Of a stretch of DNA of 64,000 nt, positions 8,420-17,979 are shown piece by piece. The stretch comes from Marinobacter nauticus (lineage in GTDB: Bacteria; Pseudomonadota; Gammaproteobacteria; Pseudomonadales; Oleiphilaceae). The translations under genes and the position numbers were made by a program. The DNA lies in assembly GCF_003634635.1 (NCBI RefSeq), contig NZ_RBJB01000002.1, positions 682,001-746,000 on the forward strand, given 5' to 3'. The notes under the pieces are model-generated. The model saw only the letters and a list, made by a program, of their open reading frames with translations. It did not search any database and had not been told where the DNA came from. The stretch's first letter is position 1; each line of letters opens with the position of its first letter.

Positions 8420-9109
8420 TCATGCTGCGGCCTGATCGCTGTTGTGGACCCGGCGATGCAGAATGCTGGAAAACTCTTCCGCAAAGGTTTCATAGTTCTT
8501 CAGCAAGGCGTCGGACATGGCCGAGAACCGGTTATAGGCAATGACCGCAGGGATGGCCGCGAACAGGCCCATGGCGGTGGCAATCAACGCTTCAGAGATA
8601 CCCGGCGCCACCGTGGCCAGCGTGGCTTGCTGCACCTGCGCCAGACCGCGGAAGGAGTTCATGATGCCCCACACGGTACCGAACAGGCCAACGTAGGGGC
8701 TGGTGGAACCGACCGTGGCCAGGAACGGCAGATGGGTTTCCAGGCGCTCCTGCTCCCGGGAAAAAGCCACGCGCATGGCTCTTTGGGTACCTTCCATCAC
8801 GGCGTCGGCATCCCTGCTCTGCTGACGAAGGCGGGAGAACTCTTTGAACCCTGCCCGGAACACAGACTCCATACCGGAAAACGGCGTTGGCACCGCACTC
8901 ACTTCTTTGTAGAGCTGGCCCAGATCCATGCCGGACCAGAACCGGTCCTCAAATTCCAGCTGAGCCTGACGGGCTTTCCGGAAGACCTGCAGGCGCTGGA
9001 AAATCAGAGCCCAGGAGACGACCGATGCCAGCATCAGCAACAGCATGACCAACTGCACCAATATCCCTGCATTCGCAATCAGATGCCAGACTGACAGTTC
9101 CGTTTCCAC
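8420..9109 (-). CDS. tolQ: Tol-Pal system protein TolQ
   Basis: 229 residues with three membrane helices (about 15-38, 135-158 and 170-195), as in TolQ/ExbB/MotA. The segments GTVWGIMNSFRGL and ATVAPGISEALIATAMGLFAAIPAV are the family core. It forms the stator pore around the TolR helix. The start is GTG, set by GGGAG six bases upstream; no in-frame ATG precedes the first helix. It follows ybgC by 38 bp, the usual order. Confidence 0.96.
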   Translation of the reverse strand: METELSVWHLIANAGILVQLVMLLLMLASVVSWALIFQRLQVFRKARQAQLEFEDRFWSGMDLGQLYKEVSAVPTPFSGMESVFRAGFKEFSRLRQQSRDADAVMEGTQRAMRVAFSREQERLETHLPFLATVGSTSPYVGLFGTVWGIMNSFRGLAQVQQATLATVAPGISEALIATAMGLFAAIPAVIAYNRFSAMSDALLKNYETFAEEFSSILHRRVHNSDQAAA

Positions 9110-9147
9110 TGTTCACTCCCAAGTAGTTTTGTAAATCTTTCAACAAA

Positions 9148-9567
9148 TTATACGAAATTCTTAAGAATTTCCTGCATATTTTCCGGAAGACGCCGGGGTT
9201 TGCCGGTATCCAGTGCAACACAGGCCACACGGACGTCTGCATCACACAGTAACTGCCGATCATCCGCCCGATACACGCATTGCCGAAAGCCCATCCAGAC
9301 CCGGGATGCCGCTTTCAGCTCAGCCGTAACCAGCAACTGATCATCCAGCTTCGCGGGCATCCGGAAGTGCAGATTCATCTTTTGCACCACGTAACTGATG
9401 TTGTGCTCCAGCCCCGCACGAAGCCCAACGCCCTGGCTACGGACCCACTCCGTTCTGGCACGCTCCATGTAGTGCAGGTATTTGGCATGAAAAACAATGC
9501 CACCGGCATCCGTATCTTCTATGTAGACCCGAACCGGCAGTTCAAAGCTGGCAGAGGGATCACTCAA
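9148..9567 (-). CDS. ybgC: Acyl-CoA thioesterase YbgC (4-hydroxybenzoyl-CoA thioesterase-like)
   Basis: 139 residues with a single hot-dog domain. The motif [25 protein letters not shown] carries the catalytic Asp near residue 18. YbgC hydrolyses short-chain acyl-CoA thioesters and is found with the tol genes in most proteobacteria; its link to Tol is not settled. The start appears to be TTG, inside the end of ruvB (8-bp overlap); no in-frame ATG lies before the conserved motif, and a purine-rich GGGAGGA is about 9 bases upstream. Confidence 0.93.
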   Translation of the reverse strand: MSDPSASFELPVRVYIEDTDAGGIVFHAKYLHYMERARTEWVRSQGVGLRAGLEHNISYVVQKMNLHFRMPAKLDDQLLVTAELKAASRVWMGFRQCVYRADDRQLLCDADVRVACVALDTGKPRRLPENMQEILKNFV

Positions 9568-10591
9568 AAAGGTCGTCCTCCCGACCGGATCTGGGCGGCA
9601 CTACTCCGAAATGCTGGTAGGCATTCGACGTTACCATACGCCCTCTCGGTGTACGCACCATGTATCCCTGCTGAATCAGGAATGGCTCCAGTACGTCCTC
9701 AATGGTACCCCGCTCCTCACTGATTGCGGCCGCCAGACTCTCCACACCCACCGGGCCACCATCAAATTTCTCGATCATGGCCAGTAACAGGCGACGGTCC
9801 ATGTGGTCAAAGCCCTGGCTGTCCACTTTCAGCATGTTCAGCGCCTGGTCGGCGATTTCCGCAGTGATATGGCCGTTGGATCGCACTTCCGCAAAATCCC
9901 TGACCCGGCGCAGCAGCCTGTTGGCAATCCTCGGGGTCCCCCGGGACCGGCGGGCAATCTCGAACGCCCCTGCCTCGTCGATTTCCACCGACGACAGCCG
10001 GGCCGAACGGGTAATGATATGGGTGAGGTCCTGGTGATTGTAGAACTCCAGGCGCTGGACAATGCCGAACCGGTCTCGCAGCGGCGACGTCAGCAGACCA
10101 GCACGTGTGGTTGCCCCCACCAGCGTAAACGGCGGCAGATCCAGCTTGATAGACCGTGCAGCTGGCCCTTCACCAATCATGATATCCAGCTGATAGTCTT
10201 CCATGGCCGGATAGAGCACTTCCTCCACCGCCGCACTCAGGCGATGGATCTCGTCGATAAACAGGACGTCACCTTCCTCGAGGTTGGTGAGCATGGCAGC
10301 CAGGTCTCCGGCCTTTTCCAGTACTGGGCCGGACGTCGTCTTGATCGAGACACCCATCTCATTGGCAATGATGTTGGCCAGAGTGGTTTTACCAAGCCCG
10401 GGAGGGCCGAAAATCAGCACATGATCCAGCGCTTCCTGGCGGCCCCGGGCAGCGGAGATAAAAATCTCCATCTGTTCGCGTACCGTAGGCTGGCCCACAT
10501 ACTCGGAAAGCAACGTCGGACGGATGGCCCGATCATGCACTTCCTCATATTCTCCGGCCTTGGCCGATATCAATCGGTCCGATTCAATCAT
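9560..10591 (-). CDS. ruvB: Holliday junction branch-migration ATPase RuvB
   Basis: 343 residues, the family length. The Walker A motif [12 protein letters not shown] is near residue 65, Walker B is FIDEIHRL near 115, sensor 1 is GATTRAG, the arginine finger region is LRDRFG, and a winged-helix domain follows (about 260-330). RuvB hexamers flank RuvA on the junction and pump DNA. It lies 160 bp after ruvA with a terminator in between (10736-10760), so unlike E. coli it may need its own promoter; GTGACT and TACAAT 16 bp apart on the minus strand near 10655-10685 are candidates. Confidence 0.98.
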   Translation of the reverse strand: MIESDRLISAKAGEYEEVHDRAIRPTLLSEYVGQPTVREQMEIFISAARGRQEALDHVLIFGPPGLGKTTLANIIANEMGVSIKTTSGPVLEKAGDLAAMLTNLEEGDVLFIDEIHRLSAAVEEVLYPAMEDYQLDIMIGEGPAARSIKLDLPPFTLVGATTRAGLLTSPLRDRFGIVQRLEFYNHQDLTHIITRSARLSSVEIDEAGAFEIARRSRGTPRIANRLLRRVRDFAEVRSNGHITAEIADQALNMLKVDSQGFDHMDRRLLLAMIEKFDGGPVGVESLAAAISEERGTIEDVLEPFLIQQGYMVRTPRGRMVTSNAYQHFGVVPPRSGREDDLFE

Positions 10592-10735
10592 GGCATTATC
10601 CGCTTGCTGGGAATAAACAACATGCCCGCTGGCTCACCCTGTAAGTCAGGTTGCACCAATTGTACAAAGGGGCGCTTGTGAGTCACGTTACGCTCTATAC
10701 ACATTGGTGTCATGGTTCTGTGGCCATAGCCGACA

Positions 10736-10760
10736 CAAAAACGCCGGGTTGTTACCCGGC
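10736..10760 (-). terminator. Terminator overlapping the ruvA stop codon
   Basis: On the minus strand GCCGGGT, a four-base loop, ACCCGGC, then GTTTTTGTG. The 7-bp GC-rich stem (10743-10749 with 10754-10760) includes the last Ala-Gly codons and the TAA stop (10752-10754) of ruvA. The T run is short, so efficiency may be partial. Confidence 0.7.
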
Positions 10761-11381
10761 GGGAATCATATTCTTCAGGGCCAGACGTATCAGCGTTTCG
10801 CTGTTCATATCCGGGCCGGCCACCTTGCTGATCGCCTTGGCCGCCTCCTGGGGCTTGTAGCCAAGGGCAATCAATGCGGCCTCAGCCTCCTCCCGCGGGT
10901 CAGGCCCAGCCTGACTCGCCGTAGCCGCCCCGGCTCCAGTCGGCACATCGGGCTGAGACGGGACGAACTGCCCTTCCAGCTGCCCTATCCTGTCGGCCAT
11001 TTCAATCAACAGCCTCTCGGCCGTTTTTTTGCCGACACCGGGCAGCTTAACCAGCGAATTCGCGTCCCGAGCCTCGACACAGCGGATGAATTGCTGTGCA
11101 TCCAGGCCCGACAGAATGCCCACCGCAAGTTTGGGCCCAACACCGTTAACCTTGATCAGCAGCCGGAACAGATTTCGATCCAGACGGGAGGCAAAACCAT
11201 AAAGGCTCTGGGCGTCTTCACGAACGGCGAAATGGGTATGAAGGGTCACTTCCTGCCCGGTCTCGGGCAGATGAAAAAACGTGGTGTAGGGAATGTCAAT
11301 TTCGTAACCCAGGCCGGAACATTCCACCAATGCCTGCCCGGGAGACTTTTCAATCAGCATTCCTCGGATTCGACCAATCAA
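10752..11381 (-). CDS. ruvA: Holliday junction DNA helicase subunit RuvA
   Basis: 209 residues. The N-terminal OB-fold begins MIGRIRGMLIEK, very close to the E. coli RuvA start, and two helix-hairpin-helix motifs (VNGVGPKLAVGIL and LPGVGKKTAERLLIE) contact DNA. The C-terminal domain III (about 160-209) that binds RuvB follows a linker rich in Ala and Gly. The start is TTG, fixed by homology of the first residues and by AGGAG seven bases upstream. It is 30 bp after ruvC. Confidence 0.97.
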   Translation of the reverse strand: MIGRIRGMLIEKSPGQALVECSGLGYEIDIPYTTFFHLPETGQEVTLHTHFAVREDAQSLYGFASRLDRNLFRLLIKVNGVGPKLAVGILSGLDAQQFIRCVEARDANSLVKLPGVGKKTAERLLIEMADRIGQLEGQFVPSQPDVPTGAGAATASQAGPDPREEAEAALIALGYKPQEAAKAISKVAGPDMNSETLIRLALKNMIPAG

Positions 11382-11411
11382 ACGGGCTCTCCTGTCGCGG
11401 CAAACCGCCGC

Positions 11412-11939
11412 TTATGGTTGGCGTACGCGGCCGCTTCTGACCTTACCTCCGGTCCTGGCCATACGTAATACACTCTGGTTCATATGGGCATGGCAGAGGG
11501 CAATGGCCAGGGCATCGGCGGCATCCGCCTGTGGTTTTCGGGACAGCCCCAGAAGCGCCTGCACCATGTGCTGCACCTGGGATTTATCCGCTCCACCAGT
11601 ACCCACCACCGCCTGCTTCACCTGCCGGGCAGAATACTCATGGACTGCCAGGCCACTGTTGGCGGCACTGACGATTGCAGCTCCCCTTGCCTGACCGAGC
11701 TTCAGGGCCGAGTCCGGGTTGCGCGCCATGAACACCTGCTCAATAGCGAACTCCTCCGGGCGATATTCGCCAATCAGCACGGCGAGACTGTGGAAAATAG
11801 TCTGCAGCCTCTCCGCCATTGGCTTTTCACCTACTCGGATGCAGCCACTGTCGAGGTACTCAAGAAGCCGGCCTTCAGAACGAATAAGACCGTAGCCGGT
11901 GATGCGGGAGCCGGGGTCTACCCCCAGGATGATTGCCAT
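11412..11939 (-). CDS. ruvC: Crossover junction endodeoxyribonuclease RuvC
   Basis: 175 residues. The first catalytic Asp is in [14 protein letters not shown] (residue 7), the Glu in [11 protein letters not shown] (about residue 66), and the last acidic pair in [14 protein letters not shown] (about 139-146). RuvC cuts Holliday junctions symmetrically in the RuvABC complex. The gene is 69 bp after aspS; the yebC gene often found in this gap in gammaproteobacteria is missing and a hairpin occupies the space. Confidence 0.97.
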   Translation of the reverse strand: MAIILGVDPGSRITGYGLIRSEGRLLEYLDSGCIRVGEKPMAERLQTIFHSLAVLIGEYRPEEFAIEQVFMARNPDSALKLGQARGAAIVSAANSGLAVHEYSARQVKQAVVGTGGADKSQVQHMVQALLGLSRKPQADAADALAIALCHAHMNQSVLRMARTGGKVRSGRVRQP

Positions 11940-11972
11940 CCGCCTGCCCTCGGAAGTGAGAGAGTCTGGCCG

Positions 11973-12000
11973 TGCCGGAGATGGCGCGCCACCTCCGGCA
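11973..12000 (-). other. Long inverted repeat between aspS and ruvC
   Basis: TGCCGGAG (11973-11980) pairs with CTCCGGCA (11993-12000), enclosing the perfect 10-bp palindrome TGGCGCGCCA (11982-11991); one A/C mismatch separates the two parts. No T run follows on the minus strand, so an intrinsic terminator is unlikely. An RNA-processing or stabilising hairpin in the aspS-ruvC transcript is my inference. Confidence 0.6.
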
Positions 12001-12008
12001 TCGTGCCT

Positions 12009-13808
12009 TTACTCTTTATCTTGTGCCTTGTTGCCTTCAACGGCTTTAGCAGAACGGCGCAGACGAATATGCAGCTCCTTCAGCTGCTTCTCGTCTACCT
12101 CGCCCGGCGCCTGAGTCATCAGACAGGTGGCGCTCTGGGTTTTCGGGAAAGCGATGACGTCGCGGATTGACGAAGAACCGGTCATCAGCATCACCAGACG
12201 ATCCAGACCAAAGGCCAGACCACCGTGAGGCGGGCAACCAAATTTCAGGGCATCCAGCAGGAAGCCAAACTTGGCACGAGCCTCTTCCTCTTCGATACCC
12301 AGGATACGGAACACCGCTTCCTGCATTTTCTCGTCGTGGATACGGATAGAACCACCGCCCAGCTCGGTACCATTGAGCACCATGTCATAGGCACGGGACA
12401 AGGCGTTCGCCGGGTCTGCTGCCAGATCTTCCGGACTGCAGGACGGTGCTGTGAAGGGGTGGTGAATGGCGGTCAGATTGCCATCCGGCAGCTCCTCGAA
12501 CATCGGGAAGTCCACAACCCACATTGGCGCCCACTCGCAGGTAAGCATGTTGAGGTCGTGTCCTACCTTGATACGCAGAGCGCCCAGGGCTTCATTCACG
12601 ACGATAGCCTTATCGGCGCCGAAGAAGACGATATCGCCATCTTCCGCACCTACGCGCTCCATGATGGCCAGGGCAACGTCATCACCCAGGAACTTCACTA
12701 TCGGAGACTGCAGGCCTTCGGCACCCTTGGCAAGTTCGTTCACCTTGATGTAGGCCAGACCCTTGGCACCGTAAATACCAACAAATTTGGTGTAGTCATC
12801 AATCTGTTTACGGGTCAGCTCAGCGCCCTTGGGCACGCGAAGGGCGGCGACACGGCCTTTCGGATCTTTGGCGGGACCTGCGAACACCTTGAAGTCCACG
12901 CTTTCCACCAGATCACCCACATCCTGAAGTTCCAGAGGGATACGCAAGTCCGGCTTGTCGCTGCCGTAACGCTGCATGGCTTCAGAATACGGCATGCGCG
13001 GAAACTCCGGCAGCTCAACATCCAGCACATCCTTGAACAGGGAACGAATCATTTCCTCGTTCAGGCCCATCAGGGTTTCTTCATCGATGAAAGAAGCCTC
13101 GATGTCCACCTGGGTAAACTCGGGCTGACGATCGGCGCGCAGATCCTCATCGCGGAAACACTTGGCAATCTGGTAGTAGCGATCTACACCAGACACCATC
13201 AGCAACTGCTTGAACAGCTGCGGCGACTGTGGCAGAGCGAAGAAGGAACCTTCGTGGGTACGGCTTGGTACCAGGTAGTCACGGGCACCTTCCGGGGTGG
13301 CACGGGTCAGAATCGGGGTTTCCACATCCATGAATCCGCGGCTGTCCAGGAAGTTCCGGATGTAGCTGGTCACACGGGAGCGGAACCGCAGACGGTTGAT
13401 CATCTCCGGACGACGCAGATCTACGAACCGGTAGCGGAGGCGAACATCCTCGCCCACGTCGACGTGCTCATCCAGCGGGAACGGCGGGGTGGCGGCTGCG
13501 TTCAGAATGACCAGCTCTTTGCCCAACAGCTCGACCTGGCCAGTGGGCATGTTGTTGTTCTCGGTACCCGCGGGGCGACGACGAACGCGGCCGGTCACCT
13601 TGATAACAAATTCGCTGCGGACTTTCTCCGCCAGAGCAAAACTTTCAGGGGTGTCCGGATCGACCACAACCTGAGACATGCCATCCCGATCTCGCAGATC
13701 CAGAAAGATGACCCCACCGTGGTCACGGCGGCGGTGTACCCATCCGCAGAGTGTGACTTCCTGATCGATGTGAGATTCGTTAATCCCACCGCAATAATGG
13801 CTGCGCAT
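12009..13808 (-). CDS. aspS: Aspartyl-tRNA synthetase
   Basis: 599 residues, the bacterial class II length. The N-terminal OB fold (about 1-110) binds the anticodon; motif 2 is [18 protein letters not shown] near residue 220; motif 3 is [13 protein letters not shown] near residue 535; the bacterial insertion (GAD) domain lies between. It charges tRNA-Asp. Whether it is discriminating or also charges tRNA-Asn cannot be decided here because the other genes concerned are not in the window. It heads the block leading to ruvC and has its own promoter and a leader hairpin. Confidence 0.98.
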   Translation of the reverse strand: MRSHYCGGINESHIDQEVTLCGWVHRRRDHGGVIFLDLRDRDGMSQVVVDPDTPESFALAEKVRSEFVIKVTGRVRRRPAGTENNNMPTGQVELLGKELVILNAAATPPFPLDEHVDVGEDVRLRYRFVDLRRPEMINRLRFRSRVTSYIRNFLDSRGFMDVETPILTRATPEGARDYLVPSRTHEGSFFALPQSPQLFKQLLMVSGVDRYYQIAKCFRDEDLRADRQPEFTQVDIEASFIDEETLMGLNEEMIRSLFKDVLDVELPEFPRMPYSEAMQRYGSDKPDLRIPLELQDVGDLVESVDFKVFAGPAKDPKGRVAALRVPKGAELTRKQIDDYTKFVGIYGAKGLAYIKVNELAKGAEGLQSPIVKFLGDDVALAIMERVGAEDGDIVFFGADKAIVVNEALGALRIKVGHDLNMLTCEWAPMWVVDFPMFEELPDGNLTAIHHPFTAPSCSPEDLAADPANALSRAYDMVLNGTELGGGSIRIHDEKMQEAVFRILGIEEEEARAKFGFLLDALKFGCPPHGGLAFGLDRLVMLMTGSSSIRDVIAFPKTQSATCLMTQAPGEVDEKQLKELHIRLRRSAKAVEGNKAQDKE

Positions 13809-13856
13809 ATCGGTTCCCGTTCGTTCTGAATGTGTTCGCGTTGAATCAAAGAATTT

Positions 13857-13911
13857 GGGCGGCTATAGCCGAAAAGCCGCCCATTATAAACACAATGGCT
13901 TTGAAAATCAG
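13857..13911 (-). promoter_or_regulatory. aspS promoter and leader hairpin
   Basis: On the minus strand a perfect -10 TATAAT (plus-strand 13883-13888) is preceded, with a 17-bp spacer, by a weak -35 CTGATT (13906-13911). Directly after the -10 comes an 8-bp inverted repeat, GGGCGGCT (13857-13864) with AGCCGCCC (13875-13882), so the transcript would begin at or inside this hairpin. Confidence 0.55.
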
Positions 13912-13927
13912 GCGTCCGGAAACAGAA

Positions 13928-13945
13928 TTGACACCGGATATCCGG
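13928..13945 (+). promoter_or_regulatory. Consensus -35 hexamer with adjoining palindrome before fabR
   Basis: TTGACA (13928-13933) is followed at once by the perfect palindrome CCGGATATCCGG (13934-13945). No good -10 lies at 16-18 bp, so the hexamer may be accidental. The palindrome sits where an autoregulatory operator would be, but it does not look like the E. coli FabR site. Confidence 0.35.
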
Positions 13946-13952
13946 CAGCGGG

Positions 13953-14639
13953 ATGACTATCAAAAAACCGGGGGCTAGAATGCATGGTTTGACCGGACCA
14001 TGGAGTAAGACGTTGGCCACCCGAGCGGAACAGAAACTGAAAACCCGTCGAGCACTGATGGACGCTGCCCTCGCCCAACTGAGCGCAGACCGGGGCTTTG
14101 GCAGCCTGAGTTTGCGGGAAGTCGCCCGGGAGGCCGGCATTGCCCCCACATCCTTTTATCGGCACTTCGCCGAGCTGGACGAGCTTGGCCTGGCCCTGGT
14201 GGACGAAGGCGGCGTGGCTCTGCGGCAGCTGATGCGCCAGGCCCGTAAACGTATTGCCCGGGACGGCAGTGCAATTTCCACCTCGGTGGACACCTTCATG
14301 GAGTACCTGGGTAACAACGCCAACCTGTTCCGCCTGATGCTGAGGGAGCGCACCGGCGTATCCAAGCCTTTCCGGACGGCGGTGAAAGCAGAAATCGACC
14401 ATTTCGTAACGGAGCTGGCCGACGATCTTGGCCGGTTTGCCGACGAACAGAACAAACCCCTGGCGGAAGCCAGGATTGTCGCCGAAGCCATGGTCACACT
14501 GGTCTTCAATCAAGGCGCCGAGGCGCTGGATGCAACCCCGAAAGAGCGAGAAGAACTCAAGCAGAAATTGAAAACCGAGCTGAGAATGATTCTGGTGGGT
14601 TCCCAGACCCTGGCCCAGTGGCAGCAGGGTCTGGATTGA
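13953..14639 (+). CDS. fabR: FabR-type TetR-family repressor of unsaturated fatty acid synthesis
   Basis: 228 residues from the ATG at 13953, or 219 from the ATG at 13980, which has a G-rich stretch just upstream. The helix-turn-helix ends in [22 protein letters not shown], almost identical to E. coli FabR, and the core [13 protein letters not shown] and [21 protein letters not shown] also match it. FabR senses the unsaturated to saturated acyl-thioester ratio and represses fabA/fabB in E. coli; in Pseudomonas the related DesT controls desaturase genes. No fatty-acid gene and no yijD lies beside it here. A perfect 12-bp palindrome is just upstream (13934-13945). Confidence 0.87.
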   Translation: MTIKKPGARMHGLTGPWSKTLATRAEQKLKTRRALMDAALAQLSADRGFGSLSLREVAREAGIAPTSFYRHFAELDELGLALVDEGGVALRQLMRQARKRIARDGSAISTSVDTFMEYLGNNANLFRLMLRERTGVSKPFRTAVKAEIDHFVTELADDLGRFADEQNKPLAEARIVAEAMVTLVFNQGAEALDATPKEREELKQKLKTELRMILVGSQTLAQWQQGLD

Positions 14640-14650
14640 GCTACTAAATC

Positions 14651-15061
14651 TTAGGCAAGTTGCTCAAGTAGCGGCTGCAGCTTTGCTTTCACACTGACTA
14701 GCTGCTCTTCTGTGTAAGGTACAGGAGGCTGCTTGCCCCACACCGGGCCCGGCCAGGCCGGGTCGCCCTGATAGCGGACAATATGATGCAAGTGCAACTG
14801 GGGCACCATATTGCCCAGCGCTGCCACATTCATCTTGTCTCCCGCAAACAGATCCATCATCCCCTCACTCAGCACCGAGGACTCCGCCAGCAATTGTTGC
14901 TGCTGTTCGCTCGCCAACTGGTAGATTTCCCGGATGCCGGATACCCGGGGCACCAGAATGATCCAGGGCCAGGTGCTGTCGTTCATCAGCAAGACATCGC
15001 AAAGACGACTCTCTCCCAGCTTGTGGGTATCCGCCGCCAAACGCTCATGAAGCTGGAACAT
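14651..15061 (-). CDS. HIT domain protein
   Basis: 136 residues from the ATG at 15061, which has GGGGAGGG five bases upstream. The HIT signature reads VPQLHLHHIVRY near residue 100: the first His of the usual triad is Gln, while the later His residues are kept, as in a known subgroup annotated as HIT-like nucleotide hydrolases. The DSTWPWIILVPR segment is also typical. The substrate cannot be deduced; dinucleoside polyphosphates or adenylylated compounds are usual for the superfamily. It is 18 bp after ugd on the same strand and converges on fabR. Confidence 0.83.
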   Translation of the reverse strand: MFQLHERLAADTHKLGESRLCDVLLMNDSTWPWIILVPRVSGIREIYQLASEQQQQLLAESSVLSEGMMDLFAGDKMNVAALGNMVPQLHLHHIVRYQGDPAWPGPVWGKQPPVPYTEEQLVSVKAKLQPLLEQLA

Positions 15062-15079
15062 CAACACCCTCCCCGACCA

Positions 15080-16426
15080 TCAGACCGCTGAATGGAACTG
15101 GTTACGGCCGCGGCCAATGGCGTAGTAGATCAGGCCATGACGCTCCAGCATTTCCGGCTCGTACAGGTTGCGGCCGTCAAACACCACCGGCTCACTCAAG
15201 GTGGAGGCAATCACATCAAAGTCCGGTGAGCGGAACTCTTTCCACTCGGTGCAGATCACCAGTACGTCAGCACCCTTCAACGCCTGTTCTTTGGTACCGC
15301 ACAAAGTCAGTCCGTCGTGATCCCCGTAGATGCGCTGGGTTTCCTCCATGGCTTCCGGATCGAAAGCCTGCACCTTCGCACCGGCTTTCCAGAGATCTTC
15401 CATCAGGGTGCGGGAAGATGCTTCGCGCATGTCATCTGTGTTGGGCTTGAACGCCAGACCCCAGAGCGCCACGGTCTTGCCCTTCAGATCACCCTGAAAG
15501 TAGTGCGAGACCTTGTCGAACAGCACATGCTTCTGGGCATAGTTCACTGCTTCCACCGCGTTCAGCAGCTTGGACTCGTAGTCGCAGTCGCGGGCGGTGC
15601 GAGCCAGGGCCTGCACATCTTTCGGGAAGCAGGAACCGCCGTAACCGCAACCCGGGTAGATAAAGTGGTAACCGATACGCGGATCCGAACCGATACCCCG
15701 GCGCACTTCTTCAATATCCGCGCCCAGCCGCTCGGCCAGGTTTGCCACTTCGTTCATGAAGCTGATCTTGGTGGCCAGCATGGCATTGGCCGCGTACTTG
15801 GTCAGCTCAGCAGAACGGATGTCCATGAAGATCATGCGATCGTGGTTGCGGTTGAACGGGTAGTACACTTCCCGCAACAAATCCGCCGCCTTTTCGCTCT
15901 CGGTGCCGACCACAATCCTGTCCGGCTTCATGAAATCGTTGATGGCAGCACCTTCTTTCAGGAATTCCGGATTGGACACCACATCAAAATCCAGTTCCAA
16001 CCCCCGCTTGTCCAGCTGGGCACGAACCGCCGCCTTTACTTTGTCGCCAGTCCCGACCGGTACGGTGGACTTGTCCACCACCACCTTGTAATCCTCCATG
16101 TGCTGCCCAATGGATTTCGCCACTGCCAGAACATACTGAAGGTCCGCAGAACCATCTTCATCCGGTGGCGTGCCAACGGCGATAAACTGAAGGGTACCGT
16201 GCTTGACCGCTTCCTCGGTGTCCGTGGTAAATGCCAGGCGACCTGCCTCAACGGTGTGCTTGACGATGTTGTCCAGGCCTGGCTCGTAAATAGGAATCTG
16301 GCCGTTCTTCAGTTTTTCGATCTTGCCCTGGTCCACATCCATGCACAGCACGTGGTGCCCGACATCCGCCAGACAGGCGCCGGTCACAAGGCCGACATAA
16401 CCGGTTCCGAAAATCGTAATCTTCAT
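15080..16426 (-). CDS. ugd: UDP-glucose 6-dehydrogenase
   Basis: 448 residues. The NAD-binding start [20 protein letters not shown], the catalytic loop [14 protein letters not shown] with the nucleophilic Cys near residue 264, and the C-terminal UDP-binding domain with [12 protein letters not shown] define the enzyme. It oxidises UDP-glucose twice to UDP-glucuronate, used for capsule, exopolysaccharide or aminoarabinose-type sugars. It is 33 bp after galE, so the two UDP-sugar genes probably form a unit; no polysaccharide glycosyltransferase is in the window. Confidence 0.96.
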   Translation of the reverse strand: MKITIFGTGYVGLVTGACLADVGHHVLCMDVDQGKIEKLKNGQIPIYEPGLDNIVKHTVEAGRLAFTTDTEEAVKHGTLQFIAVGTPPDEDGSADLQYVLAVAKSIGQHMEDYKVVVDKSTVPVGTGDKVKAAVRAQLDKRGLELDFDVVSNPEFLKEGAAINDFMKPDRIVVGTESEKAADLLREVYYPFNRNHDRMIFMDIRSAELTKYAANAMLATKISFMNEVANLAERLGADIEEVRRGIGSDPRIGYHFIYPGCGYGGSCFPKDVQALARTARDCDYESKLLNAVEAVNYAQKHVLFDKVSHYFQGDLKGKTVALWGLAFKPNTDDMREASSRTLMEDLWKAGAKVQAFDPEAMEETQRIYGDHDGLTLCGTKEQALKGADVLVICTEWKEFRSPDFDVIASTLSEPVVFDGRNLYEPEMLERHGLIYYAIGRGRNQFHSAV

Positions 16427-16459
16427 GCAACTCTTCCTGAAAATTTAGAATGAAAACTG

Positions 16460-17449
16460 TCAGTGGCCTGCTTTCTTTTGCTGCCAGATCTTTTCCCAGG
16501 CCAGCGCGGTCCGCACAATGGTATTCAGATCATCAAAATCCGGCTGCCAGCCCAGAACACTCTTGATCCGTGTGTTATCGGCCATCAGCGCAGCCGGGTC
16601 GCCGGCTCGGCGTCCGGTTTCCTGTACCGGGAAGTCAACACCGGACTCGGTTTTCACCACATCAATCACTTCACGCACAGTGAAGCCACGACCATAGCCG
16701 CAATTAAGCACCTGAGACTCACCGCCTTTGGCCATATAATCCAGCGCCATAACATGGGCCTTGGCCAGATCTTCCACATGGATGTAGTCGCGGACACAGG
16801 TGCCGTCACGGGTCTCGTAGTCGGTGCCAAACACGCTCATACCATCTCTCTGCCCGGTCACGCACTCGCAGGCTACCTTGATCAGGTGCGTTGCCTCCGG
16901 CGTTGCCTGCCCCAACAAGCCGTCCGGGTTGGCGCCGGCCACATTGAAATAACGCAGAATCACGTAATTCAGACTGCTGGCAGCGGCGAGGTCCATCATC
17001 ATGCGCTCGCTCATCATTTTCGAGGCACCGTAGGGGTTGATGGGCGCCAGCGGAAGGTCTTCCGTCAGTACGGTTTGTTCGGGCATACCGTAAACCGCTG
17101 CGGTGGAGGAAAACACCATGTAGGGAACCTGATAGCGCTCAACCATCTTGAGAAGATTCAGGGTGTTACGGGTGTTATTGCTGTAATACTTGAGGGGGTT
17201 GGCAACCGATTCCGGCACCACAATATTGGCGGCAAAATGCAGCACCGCCTCGAATCTGTGTTCGGAGAACACCGCTTCAAGCGCCTGCTCATCGGCGAGA
17301 TCACCCACCACCAACTCGCCGGCGGTCACGGCCCAGCGATAACCGGTAGACAAGTTATCAAAAACGACAATGTCGTGACCTGCCGCCGCCAGTTGACGCA
17401 CAACGTGACTGCCAATATACCCGGCGCCACCCGTTACCAATACTTTCAT
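16460..17449 (-). CDS. galE: UDP-glucose 4-epimerase
   Basis: 329 residues, a short-chain dehydrogenase/reductase-type epimerase. The NAD motif is GGAGYIGSHVV at residues 7-17, the catalytic Ser region is FSSTAAVYG near residue 118, and the YxxxK pair is NPYGASK near residue 142. It interconverts UDP-glucose and UDP-galactose. The ATG overlaps the tadA stop by 4 bp (ATGA). Together with ugd it supplies sugar nucleotides for surface polysaccharide. Activity on N-acetylated UDP sugars cannot be excluded. Confidence 0.93.
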   Translation of the reverse strand: MKVLVTGGAGYIGSHVVRQLAAAGHDIVVFDNLSTGYRWAVTAGELVVGDLADEQALEAVFSEHRFEAVLHFAANIVVPESVANPLKYYSNNTRNTLNLLKMVERYQVPYMVFSSTAAVYGMPEQTVLTEDLPLAPINPYGASKMMSERMMMDLAAASSLNYVILRYFNVAGANPDGLLGQATPEATHLIKVACECVTGQRDGMSVFGTDYETRDGTCVRDYIHVEDLAKAHVMALDYMAKGGESQVLNCGYGRGFTVREVIDVVKTESGVDFPVQETGRRAGDPAALMADNTRIKSVLGWQPDFDDLNTIVRTALAWEKIWQQKKAGH

Positions 17450-17964
17450 GGAGCTTCGCTTCCCTTCCCTGAGTGTTGTTTGCGACGTTGCCGGATTTCA
17501 CGGCGACGCCGGCTGAAAAATTCAGATATCACCTGACCACACTGCTCTGCCATCACCCCGGCGGAAACCTCTACCCGCCAGTTCAGGTGCGGTTCTTCCA
17601 GGGTTCGCCTGGCTGATTCCACAGCTCCGGCCTTGGGCTCCAGAGCGCCAAATACCAACCGGCTGACGCGACTGTGAACGATCGCGCCGACACACATGGT
17701 GCAGGGCTCCAGTGTCACGTACAAGGTGGCACCGGCCAATCGATAATTGCCAACCCGGGCCGCCGCATCCCGTAACGCCCGGATTTCCGCATGGGCCGTA
17801 GGGTCACAGCCGGAAATCGGTGCATTGAAGCCCGCACCCACTTCCTTGCCATCAAGCACAACCACGGCCCCTACCGGCACTTCACCGACAGCATCCGCCT
17901 GGCTGGCCAGAGCCAGCGCCCGGGCCATCCAGAATTCATCTTCAGCGGCTGTCGTCACCGTCAA
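17446..17964 (-). CDS. tadA: tRNA-specific adenosine deaminase
   Basis: 172 residues. Zinc ligands and the catalytic Glu are in the motif HAEIRAL (about residue 63), and the other two ligands in PCTMCVGAI (about residue 93). TadA makes inosine at the wobble position of tRNA-Arg(ACG). The start is not ATG: TTG at 17964 or GTG at 17958 both keep the EDEFWMARALALA segment, which aligns with the E. coli N-terminus, while the first in-frame ATG (17928) would cut into it. It lies 15 bp after guaA. Confidence 0.93.
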   Translation of the reverse strand: MTVTTAAEDEFWMARALALASQADAVGEVPVGAVVVLDGKEVGAGFNAPISGCDPTAHAEIRALRDAAARVGNYRLAGATLYVTLEPCTMCVGAIVHSRVSRLVFGALEPKAGAVESARRTLEEPHLNWRVEVSAGVMAEQCGQVISEFFSRRRREIRQRRKQHSGKGSEAP

Positions 17965-17979
17965 ACAGCTCCCAGCCGA

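Noticed and set aside
7253..9094. Long open frame (over 600 codons) on the plus strand opposite tolA, tolR and tolQ
   Set aside because: It is antisense to three well-supported genes; its residues (runs of Phe, Leu, Arg and His) are what the complement of Lys/Glu/Ala-rich tolA codons gives. No ribosome binding site or recognisable domain.
12225..13829. Open frame of about 530 codons opposite aspS
   Set aside because: Shadow of aspS on the other strand; no family signature and His/Gln/Arg-rich composition typical of antisense frames in GC-rich genes.
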